A DNA stretch of 64,000 nucleotides from Diphasiastrum complanatum (lineage: Eukaryota; Streptophyta; Lycopodiopsida; Lycopodiales; Lycopodiaceae). The stretch covers positions 23,023,825 to 23,087,824 of the forward strand of contig CM055095.1 of NCBI GenBank assembly GCA_029204225.1, given 5' to 3'. Of this stretch, positions 11,266 to 21,698 are shown one piece after another. Made by a program: the position numbers and the translations under genes. Every line of letters starts with the position of its first letter. Position 1 is the stretch's first letter. Under the pieces are notes generated by a model. That model did not search any database. It was not told the origin of the DNA and saw only the letters and a program-made list of their open reading frames with translations.

Positions 11266-14200
11266 GGAAGACTATGTCTTCACAGCCAGTAACAATGACA
11301 CTAAAGATACTGATGACTCCTGGTATCTTGACTCTGGAGCCACATCTCACATGACTCCACACCAAATGCTTTTGGGTAATTATCAACTCCTTCCCCAATC
11401 TCGAATTGTCAAAATGGGGGATAATCGAATATGTGAGGGGATAGCAATAGGGAGTATTCGTCTTCAGTTGTTAAAAGGACGACATGGCACCCTTGTCAAC
11501 ATTTTACATGTGCCAGGACTTACTAAAAATCTCATTTCAATCAGCAAGATCACTGATGCAGGACACTCTGTCATTTTTGAAAAGGATGTATGCTGCATAC
11601 AGAACAATGACAAACAAGTCTTGCTGCAAGGGACCTGAGTTGGTGATCTATATAAGCTGAATAGTGCTATTCAGTACGAACAGGGTCTGCTAGGTAAAGA
11701 ATCGACAAGCATAGAGGCAGCTCAGCTTTGGCACAAGCATCTTGGGCACATCGATATGAAATGACTTGCAATTATGTAGAGCATAAATATGGCAATTGGC
11801 ATACCACACCATGTTTTTCCACAGAATCTTCTTCTGTGTGAAGCTTGTATGAAGGGAAAGCAGAAATGCCCTCCGTTTCATGACTCTGAACACTGCTCCT
11901 CCAAGCCTTTGGAACTTGTGGACTCTGATATTTGTGGTCCTATCAGACCTGAGTCACAAAGAGGGGTCAAGTACTTTCTCAGTTTCATTGATGATTTTCA
12001 CGTAAGGCCTTTGTTTATCTACTAAAGTATAGATCTGATTTTTTCGACACATTTGTTATCGTTAGAAATATGGCTGAACGACAAACAAGTTGTAAACTTA
12101 GGATTTTTTGCTTAGACAACGGGGGAGGGTTTACTTCCAATCAATTCACAAATCTATGCAGGGAAGAGGGAATCTAACATGAAGTCACTATGACATATAC
12201 ACCGCAACAAAATGGTGTAGCAGAGCGTTTTAATCGAACCATCATGGAAATCACTTGCAGCATTCTGTATGGAAGCAATTTGTCATCCCATTTTTTGGGG
12301 GAAGCAATAAAGACAACAACTGTCATTTATAACTGTTCACCTAACTCATCTATTGAGTTCCATTCTCCTATCGAACTGTGGTCTGGCCAATGTCCAAATG
12401 TTGAGCATTTCAAAGTTTTTGGATGTCGTTGTTATGCAGATGTTCCAGATGACTGCCGCTCCAAGCTCAGTCCCAAAAGTACACCTTGTATCTTTCTTGG
12501 ATATTGTGATACTTCCAAGGGATATCACTTTATGATGAATCTTCAAAAAGCATCATCCACAGTAGGGATGTGCAATTTGATGAGACAGATTTTCCTGCCT
12601 GTGAGCGTCAATCAGCACACTTCAAGAACCTACTGATTCGGGAACTATAATTATTCACACCGAACCACAGGCACCTGCTCCAACAACCAACGATCAAAGG
12701 GAAGAAATGATTCCAAGAGAGGTTATTTATAAACCACCGCCTGAAATGACACCAAATGTTCATAGATCCACCCGAGAAAGGCATGCACCAACCCGTTATG
12801 ATGAAGAAAGCTTATTGATTAACACAAGCATGAAACATATTCAGGAACCAGACATTGTAGCTGAAGCACTTGACAGCCCATACAAGGAAAGTTGGCTTCA
12901 GGCTATGCATGAAGAGTATAAATCAATCATGGCCAATGACAAATGGACTCTCCAGCACCTACCTGAAGGACGACAAGCTATCAGAGCTAAATGGGTTTTT
13001 AAGCTCAAGTTTGCAGTTGATGGTAGCATTGAGTGCTTCAAGGCCCAGTTGGTAGCAAAAGGGTATACACAAACCCTTGGAATTGATTATTTTGATACAT
13101 TTGCTCCAATCGCCAAAATCTCTTCTATCGGAATTATTCTTGCTTTAGCTGCCAATCATGATTGGATAGTTGATCAGATGGATGTTACTTTTACATTTCT
13201 TCATGGTGATCTTAAAGAAGAAGTTTATATGGAACAACCAGAACTTTTTGTGGACACAAGAAAGGAGAGTTGCATTTGCAAACTCCAAAAGGCCTTGTAC
13301 GGGTTAAAACAGGCATCACGCACTTGGTATCAAAAAATTGATCAATATTTTAATGAAAATGGTTTCTTACATAGCAATGCAGATTCTAATATTTATATCA
13401 AGAAAGATGAATCCCGCCAAATCATAATTTGCCTTTATGTAGATGATTTGCTGATAGCAAGCAATTGTACACAATTGCTGAAGGATACGAAGGCTCAACT
13501 TGTGACAGTCTTTCACGTGAAAGACCTTGGAAGAGTCCATTATTTTTTAGGAATCAAAATCTGTCAGAATCCTAAGCTACGAACCATTACACTCCACCAA
13601 ACAAAATATCTTCAACGCATTCTTGAGAAATTTGGGATGAGTGCCTGCAAGCTAATCTCCACACCTTTAGACATGAATGTCAAGCTCACATGCAACAAAT
13701 CTCCTGCTGATGATTCCATGCAAGACATTCCTTACCGACAAGTCTTGGGAAGTCTAATGTATGTTGTTGTTTGCACCAGGCCAGATTTGGCCTATGCTGT
13801 AAGTATCTTCAGCCAATTTAACGGTAGACCCAGTGTACAACATTGGCAAGGAGTTAAGAGACTACTGCGCTATGTCCAAGGCACCATCTTGCTTGGTCTT
13901 TGCTTCAATGGAAATCATGGTATGCAAGAGCTAATAGGGTATTCTGATGCAGACTGGGCCGGAGATCTCGACACACGCCACTCTACTTCAGGATATTTAT
14001 TTCTTCTTGCAGGAGCACCTGTTAGTTGGGCAAGTCAAAAACTACAGTGCGTTGCACTTTCTAGTACTGAGGCGGAATATGTAAGCCTAACACATACAAG
14101 CAAGGAAGCTCTATGGCTACAAACCCTTCTGAAAGATTTAAATTGTGCTCCTAAGCATAGTATTCTTATTAATGCTGATAATCAAGGTAGCATCTCACTG

Positions 14201-14412
14201 TGTCACAATGCAGTTTTTCACAAAAGAAGTAAACATATAGACATCAAATACCATTTCATTTGTGAAATTGTGAAATCAGGTACCATTCAATTGATTTACT
14301 ATCCTACGAAAGGATGTATGGTGACATTCTCACAAAGGGATTATCTAGTGATCGTCATGAGTATCTAATCCATGAAATGGGTCTTTGTAGGATTGTTCGT
14401 GTTGAGGGAGAG
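11266..14412 (+). mobile_element. Ty1/copia body: protease to RNase H
   Basis: Begins at the protease (WYLDSGATSHMTP, about 11318) and continues through pre-integrase (about 11640-11860), integrase core (about 11900-12400, including the YTPQQNGVAERFNRT segment), the integrase C-terminal region, then one long open stretch at 12707-14368 with RT (LYVDDLLIASN) and RNase H (SDADWAGD, SSTEAEY). Gag and the 5' LTR are missing at the gypsy boundary. The RT-RNase H part is the best preserved pol in the window; the front half has a handful of disruptions. Confidence 0.9.
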
Positions 14413-14730
14413 TGTTTAGAATATTCCAGCAACACGTCATCTAGCATGACATCATACGAGATAGGCTGAAAAGTTTTGATACGAATCATGTGCACGTTCT
14501 AAAAGTGCACATAGCCGTTCTAAAAGTTCATGTACTTTCTTGGAATCTTGTTAGCTCCTGAAACGAGTAGTTAAAGCAGGAAACCAGTATAAAGCATGAG
14601 GCAGATTCAGGGAGCTTCGTGTGACAGTGTTGTTCTCATCTACTTTTATCTAATACACAGAGACTGTAGTCTGTCTTTGCTTTTGAGTTCTTTGCCTTGC
14701 TGAATCTTGAATCTGTGTGACGTGAGTGTT
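14413..14730 (+). repeat. 3' LTR of the 11.3-14.4 kb copia
   Basis: A purine-rich tract (GTTGAGGGAGAG) immediately precedes TGTTTAGAAT at 14413, the expected polypurine-tract/LTR junction. The sequence carries paired GTTCTAAAAGT motifs near 14495-14530. The right end is not sharply defined and must lie by about 14750, just upstream of a splice-acceptor-like CTTTGCTTTCACAG that belongs to the next gene relic. Confidence 0.6.
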
Positions 14731-14763
14731 GGAATAGAGTAATATAAATCTTTGCTTTCACAG

Positions 14764-17345
14764 GACTCTACTGTTCTTGAGGAATGGTTTGATTTGTCAG
14801 AAGGAGACGACTCCATTTATCAGGAAACAAAAGGCTACAAGATTAGCTACTTGAAGAATCCTAAATGTATACATTTCGTCAAGTGGATGTGCGACATGAT
14901 TTTTGGCGCGGACAGTAATGCTACCATTTCTGCTTCCAATTCTGGGTATCTACTGCAATCCTATGAAGAAGAACCAATGGATTTTGCCCTCACGGTTTCT
15001 TATCAAATATTCCTAAAAGCATTAAAGAAATCTCAGCATGTTAGTCTATGGGGAGCACAGCTCAGTCACTTGGCTACTTATCTGGAACTGCTGAATGAAG
15101 AAGAAATTTGAATTGCTACCAAGACGATTACACGCACGGTAGACCATATGATAGAGGATGTCGAGGAGACAAGTGAAATCAGGACAAATGGGGAGCACAA
15201 CTCTGACACCGATACGATGCAGATCGATGACTCGCAATCATTGATGGATCACATGATGCAGGAACAATAGGGAGTGGGCATGGTTGGAGATGAACATGCT
15301 GTGGACAGTCCTAATAGTGTGTATGCCTTGGATAAAGAGGAGCAGAATCCTAATCGGTGAAAGGAAGCTATTGAGGAGAAAATCGAAGAATTGTTGAATA
15401 AAGAAGACCACCAGTCTCCAAAGGAGGTAAGTGAAACATTCGAAAAAGCGGAGGTTCGACCCATCTTCCATGAAAATCTTAAATTTTGATTTATTTGATT
15501 TAGCTTCTACAACAATCTTTCCAACGCTGCAATCTTTCTTGACCAATACTGAGAGTATGATGGAATATATTAAAGGTAGGGAAAAGAAAAGAGTTTAGCA
15601 TATTGCAGGGCCAAGAAGAGGAACAACGTGAATCTATTGTCAAGTTATCTGCTAATGTTCCTAAGGTGCCTGAGTTGATGATGCTGTTAAAAGCAAAAGA
15701 TGCCGGAAGTTGAGGAGCTGAGAAATGATGTTTCAAATAAGAAGAACCATCTATTGAAAGAGCAAAGTGATAATTTTACTCTGAAGAATCAGAATTCAAA
15801 GCTGAAACAAGAGCTTGATGATGTAAACTTAAACTCACGGTAGCACAAACCTATCAAGCCGAGCGCCTACAGTATAAATCAGAGCTGCTACAGATGCAAA
15901 TCGAACATCAAACTCTGAAAAATTTTATTGACATCTTGACTACTGAAAAGGTTGTGTCTCAGTTAACAAGGCAAAATGTGAAAAGTATCGGGTAGATACA
16001 GTTAAAATAATAAGGAATAAGTTCTTAAATCCCCTACAGGAGAAAGATGAAGCTTTATCAATTGCTATTTTCAAAGAAGTTAAAGAGGATGATTCTCTCA
16101 GTTTGGATACTGAACTTGAAGTTAATGAAAAATAAAAGGCCATTCAGAAGGACGATGGGAAGTGCATTAATCCTGCAGATCACCAACAAATTCAAGAGTT
16201 GGAGGATCAGTTGAGGCAGCTGGCACAAGCCAAACCGACAGCGAGGGAGCAGGAAGTTCAAACCATGGACCTATTATCAGAATCTGATTCTGACAATGAT
16301 CATTTTGTTGATCTATCCATCCATGAAAGTGAGTACTCAAAGGAAGAGGAGCCAGTGGTGTCTAAAGACAGGAAGAGTAGAAGGAAAGAAGTGAGAACCA
16401 CTATTAAACCCAATCAGGTACTCGTGACTGAAATTTCGCATCTCCAAAGAAAGCTCTTTAGTTTCATGTCGCAGTTCAGAAACCTTGAGCAATTATGGTG
16501 AATATGTTTTTCTATCTGGAATAAAAGGATTTCGTAATGAGGAGTGGAATGTTGTTTGGAGAGTTAAGGAATTTATGATATTATGGAAAACCATGACTAT
16601 TGAAGAAAAAAGATGCCTTTCCTAGGCAATCCTTTAGGGCTATTTTGAAATTTTAATAGGCAGTTCTTCTATGCATGCCCTAGAATATCTGAAAAAGAAA
16701 GAATTCACATTTATTTTTGATTCAGACACTCGATTGAAAGAGCAACACAATCTCTGATTTACAATCACACAAAACGAAAAGTAGATTGATATTCATCTTA
16801 TTCTTAAGAAGCCAATGAATATTAATTATGTTAAATTTCTTAACAAGATGGTGGAATGTATACATAAAAGAGAAAAACATCCAGCCCATCAACTATGGAC
16901 CACATATCGTTTGTTGGACTTAGCAGGGTTTGTGGCCAAAACGCTGCTAAGTATTCAACTTATATATGCTAGGATGGATTTTCTACCCATCACGAAAGAA
17001 ATTTTTTCCCTACATTTATCAAAAAAAAGAGCGGGGCACCAGTCTGAAGATTACATGGAACAATTGCAACAGGAAACCCTGTTTATACATAAGCTCAGAA
17101 ATTTAGGGCATCGCCAGATTGGAATGTATGCAGAATTGACAGCCCAAGATAAATGCGACACATGAAACTGGAGCAATTTTTGTAACCTTGAGTGGGAGTT
17201 TTTGTACAAGTTGTACGAGACGAGCTATAAGCACTGGCGCAATCCTGCATATTCAGAGAAAAAGTACCTAGAGATGCTGGCAGGGCAAATATATTCATTG
17301 AAATCGTCATCAGAGAGTTTTGATGGATCTAAGGTTGAGGACATG
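14764..17345 (+). pseudogene. Coiled-coil protein relic CC1 (unrecognised family)
   Basis: The coding-like region starts after an acceptor-like CTTTGCTTTCACAG (AG at 14762-14763). It opens with a helical domain (HFVKWMCDMIFGAD…, 14764-15111), followed by an acidic linker. A consensus donor GTAAGT at 15427 and an acceptor at 15502-15503 bracket a 77-bp intron. A coiled coil follows (about 15600-16250; KNQNSKLKQELDD, IQELEDQLRQL), then an acidic stretch and a C-terminal module at about 16510-16725 (GFRNEEW…TIEEK…ALEYLKKKE) shared with the locus at 55.1 kb. A tail domain (16815-17345) is rich in W and Y. Several stops and frame changes make it non-functional. Introns suggest a host gene; I cannot name it. 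Confidence 0.5.
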
Positions 17346-18493
17346 TGATCACTCATTTTAGTCACATGACAGTTTTTAAGTTTTAATTTCCGTAGAACCT
17401 TGGTTTTGTAGAGTTCATTTTTTGAAATAATGTATTATTTTGATGTTTTAAAAGTTTAAGTGTAAAATCGATTCGAGTCGAGTTTTGGACTGGATCAGAT
17501 GTTTCCTCAGGCTCGGATTTTTATGAAGGATCAAAAAATTATTAGAACCAAACCGAACCGAACGTTATTTGGATACGTTCGAAAAATTAGCCAAACCCGA
17601 GCATAACAATCATAGCAATTAAGGAAGTTAAGCGGTTATGGACAGTTGCGAGACTATAAAGAGCCACTGTACTTACATGTTTTAATAAGAATAGTTTTGT
17701 GGAGCAATACTTTGGTGCATATGTTTATGAGTGAATTGTGGATATTTACTCTATCAGAGAATGAATGCATTTGCTGCTCACTATTTTTCCAGAGTATACA
17801 TGGTTTATGTAGCTCTGTTTTAAATAAATGATGAATGTTTTGTAAAGACAGATTGATAGTACATTGATAAGTTTGAGTCTGAACCTTGTTGAAGCATTCA
17901 GGTGATTAATCTAGCTTATTGTCATTGTGAAATTGGGTACTTTGTGAAATGACTCATAGACGTTGTGACTTATAAGCAATATGTCTTAACAACAATATCC
18001 ATAAGTAAGATTATATTGTTGATTTTCCACAACCAACTCAGAAGTAACGCTTCTGACTTGATTAGTTGTATCAGATTTAGAAAATGTTTAAATGTCTCGG
18101 TGTGGTACCAAAACACCACATTTAATCTGATTCTAAATCAATTCTAGGTCAATAAGCAATTCTCAATGAGAAATTACTATAACCCAACGAGAAATTGTCT
18201 CAAAGACAATTCTCATCAATATGCCTATGTACCAACAACTAGTTTATGCATGCAAATGAACTTAGTTCACGGAATACTTTGTAGATCCACAGGATTAAGA
18301 GTTTTTACAAAAGGCTTAATGATCCCACAAAGATTCACTACATAGCATATCTCTACAGATATCTCCAGATCTGTACACAACACTTTCATAACCGAGAATC
18401 CTGTAACTTGGTTATCCTCTAAGAGAGAATTTTTCTCAAAGAGTGCTATCACACATCCAAAATCTCAACCGGAGATTAACTCAAAAGAATATA
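17346..18493. other. Spacer downstream of CC1
   Basis: AT-rich with no gene that I can support. It includes the AACCGAA…TTGGATACGTT phrase near 17550 that is also found near 7710, and several short self-complementary stretches around 18130-18210. Confidence 0.4.
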
Positions 18494-19247
18494 TTGTTAG
18501 CATGAATTTCTACCCTTGCATCAACCCACAAATCTCAGTCCAAACTAAGATCAAGTTGATTGTTTCTAGCAAGGAACAGGTTTCGACAAACCCCCATCTT
18601 GCAATAGAATTACCAAGTTCCGACACAAATCAATCAGACTTGATATTAGTCACTTCTCTATCGCAAGAGTACTTTTTAAAATTTTCCCCTCTTTAAATCT
18701 TCAAACCAGAATCTACTATAATCCATAAAGAATTTCTGTAATATCTTAATATCCTTTCGTCTCTGATTTCTAAAACAGGTCCGTCATCCATAACATATTC
18801 CTCATGGATTTTCTGTCAGATGCTTCTCCTTGATAACTCTCTTTTCTTCCAACCTCTCCCCCTTTTTAACAGGAAACGCCATGAGTTTCCAAGGGGTGCA
18901 TATCATTCTTGATTTGCTCAGGAGAAGTTTAAAAGAAAAGATACGAGAAAATCTTGAAAGCCAAAGAAATGTTGCATCATTGTTAGCAAATGCCAATGAT
19001 GTCCCAACACAGTGACTAAACCAAAGATGTTCTTCGTTACCAAGCTTGAGAATTAACCCGTAAATTAGAAAAGGATTTCTTGAAGATTCAAGTAGAGAAA
19101 ACAATTTTAGAAAACAGTTTCATTAACCATTTCTGTGATATCATCCATGGTCAACGGGTAATCAGAATTACCTTTCAAGGAATCACAAAAAAGTGGGTTA
19201 TTTCATGTGTTAAGAAACTCACCAATATATTTTTTTATAAAGAAATA

Positions 19248-19699
19248 GCTTGTCGAGTTTCCGGTTTTGTAAATTTGAGATATCCAAAAAGGGGTCATGA
19301 CCAATATCTCAAATTTCTGACAAAACACCCGTTTTATGACCGATAATATTTGGCATCACTAAGACTTACGGCCATACTATGGTCAACTGATCCAGTTAGT
19401 TTCAAATCTTCATTTTGGTATTGTCTGCGTCCCATACCACAGGTTATTCCTCCACAAAGGCCCTCCACTTCCAAGCTTGCCGGGTTTCCGGTTTTGTAAA
19501 TTTGAGATATCCAAAAAAGGGTCATGACCAATATCTCAAATTTCTGACAAAACACCCGTTTTATGACCGATAATATTTGGCATCACTAAGACTTACGGCC
19601 ATACTATGGTCAACTGATCCAGTTAGTTTCAAATCTTCATTTTGGTATTGTCTGCGTCCCATACCACAAGTTCTTCTTCCACAAAGGCCCTCCACTTCC
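19248..19699. repeat. 227-bp tandem duplication with internal hairpin
   Basis: Two copies (19248-19474, 19475-19699) of the block beginning GCTTG(T/C)CG(A/G)GTTTCCGG are nearly identical. Each contains arms AAATTTGAGATAT and ATATCTCAAATTT (19271-19283 and 19304-19316 in copy 1), a 13-bp perfect inverted repeat. Outer TTTTGT/ACAAAA arms can extend the stem. Confidence 0.85.
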
Positions 19700-19921
19700 T
19701 AATCAAAGTCTCAGAAAAAATAGTACAATTATATGAAGTTTTTGGGAATTATTTACAAATTCCAACTTCAATAAAACAATTTTTACTTGAAACATCCTTT
19801 CGCCCCTTTTCACAATCTTTACGGTCACCAAAAGGATCAAAACAAAGAGATGGGTCAACAGTTGTTAGTTGACTTTGTAGGAACTTGCAAGTTGTTTGTC
19901 GTTCGTCGATTTCGTTGATAG

Positions 19922-19942
19922 CCGTAAGTAAGTTACTTACGG
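19922..19942. repeat. Perfect 10-bp inverted repeat, 1-bp centre
   Basis: Arms CCGTAAGTAA and TTACTTACGG flank a single G. It lies in the long LTR where variants of CCGTAAG/CTTACGG recur (around 19367, 19600, 20020). It could be a protein-binding dyad of the LTR promoter or a chance product of that repeated motif. Confidence 0.6.
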
Positions 19943-20292
19943 TGTTTGATGTGAGTTCACAGACTTCATCGGAGATATTTTCCAGTGACTTTGATCACGG
20001 CTCTTTCCGTCGTAGAAAATCGTAAGAATGTCACTTATGGTGGTCAATCCGCAAGTGATAGTAACCTACGGGTTTTAACGACTCCCTGATGTTTGCGGTT
20101 TGTTGTCTTCACAAGTTTAAGTCGTGTTTCTCCGTAAACGTCGATTTAACGGTGCTCTTCGGTAGGCGATAGCTTTGCGGTTCCACCTCTTTCTGACTTT
20201 GCGTGTACTTCTGTAGACTGATTCAGAGAGAGAAAATTCTTGAGAGATGAAGGAGCGCAAAGGGATGAGTAGGAGAAGATTAAACTCCAACA

Positions 20293-20985
20293 CTCCCCCT
20301 TAAGCTTACTGCTACGAACCTGGACTCCAGTTGAGATTTAACAATTCTACTAGAGTAGAATGTTTATCCCTTGACAATGGTTTTGTCAGAATGTCAGCCA
20401 ACATATTGGCTGTGTGACAGTAACTTAGTGCAACGCCTTCGTTCTGAACCTTCTCTCTAAGAAAATGAGGTTGAACGTCCTTTATATGTTTGGTCCTTGT
20501 GTGAGTTCATCGGTTCAATGACAGAGCTATACAACTCTGATTGTCGCACCGGAGTATAGTTGGACCAAACTATGGGAATCTCAGATCCTGTAGTAGTCTT
20601 CTAAGCCATAAAATCTCTTTCACTGTTAACGTAGCTACGACATATTCAGATTCTGTGGAGGACAGAGAGATGCATTTCTGCTTTCTGCTATTCCATGAGA
20701 TGGGTCCTCTTGCGAGGAAACAAATGTAGCCTGATGTGGATTTTCTGGTATCCACGTCTCTTGCCCAGAATAAGTGGTCAATGTGAGTGTAGCTTCTACA
20801 TTGCCATTATAGCTCCATGCATAGTGCTTTGTATCTTGAATGTACCTCAGTATTCTTTGCAGAGCTTTCCAGTGCTGTAGGCCTAGATTGGACATGTACT
20901 GAGACAAAATGCTTACTGCATATGCTAGATCAGATCATGTGTAGATCATAGAATACATTATAGATCCTATGACATGTGAAGATTA
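20293..20985 (-). mobile_element. Ty1/copia tail: end of RT and RNase H
   Basis: The minus strand encodes the end of RT (GSIMYSMIYT, SILSQYM, HWKALQRILRYI) and RNase H (MDTRKSTSGYICF, SSTESEYV), running directly into a polypurine tract and the long LTR. Gag, protease, integrase and most of RT are gone. A broken remnant. Confidence 0.85.
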
Positions 20986-21698
20986 TTAAAAAAATATCTT
21001 CCTATCTCGAGTTTGGGGCCATGTCCATGGTGATTTCCACTAAATTTCATGTTGTACATAAAAAGGAGTGTGAATTGAGCACATATCCTTCTAGTGTAGC
21101 TCGGATCTGAGTTAGATAGGTTCTATTTTGATGACGTAGTTTAGATAACATGCAAAGTCATATTGTATGCAGGCAAGCCACATGCAATCAATGCATGCAA
21201 CATGCAAAGTAGTTTCAGTGATCTACACATTTCTAGGCAGTTTTATGAGTTGACATGCAGTACATACAACATACATGCATGCAGTTACGCATGTGGATCT
21301 CTAGTAGGTGAATTAGTTCAGTTAAGTGGACTTTCCATGCAACTCCACTGTAGGAATTCGAGTCTCTCTCGTGTAGGGAAAGCTTGGCATGTTTTGCATA
21401 TTGTGAATATTGAGATTTTGGTGTTTTGGACTCATTCTCTCTCTACTCAAGTTATTCATGCTTGATTTTCTCTCTCTACCCGAGAGCAGTCTCTTTTTCC
21501 CATACTGAACACTTAGAATTTTTTTTTTGACATTCATTTCTCATAGTGAAGAGTTAGATTTTTTCATCAGATGTATGCTATTGTGCTCTTGCCTTAGATT
21601 TTTCAAGCATACTGTTCTTTGATCAATCTTCTGCAATCACAACACCTCAGTAAGATCCTGTAAGGTGTGTGGTGAAGTCTAACATGCTAAAAACTTCA
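20986..21698 (+). repeat. 5' LTR of the 21-24.85 kb copia, CATGCA-rich
   Basis: The LTR ends at …AACTTCA (21698), two bases before the primer site TGGTATCAGAGC at 21701-21712. The start is not defined; it lies somewhere after about 20985. Eight CATGCA (RY) motifs fall between 21149 and 21341, far more than chance would give. A CTCTCTC leader-like stretch lies at about 21435-21480. Confidence 0.55.

Larger units (their letters stand above)
18494..20292 (-). repeat. Long LTR (3' LTR of the minus-strand copia)
   Basis: The right boundary is clear. On the minus strand a purine tract (GCTTAAGGGGGAG) ends at TGTTGGAGTTTAATC, placing the LTR start at 20292. The left end is inferred at 18494, where the plus strand starts TGTTAGCATG, so the about 1.8-kb length is tentative. 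Inside are a duplicated 227-bp unit, a hairpin in each unit and many CCGTAAG-type motifs. Confidence 0.5.
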
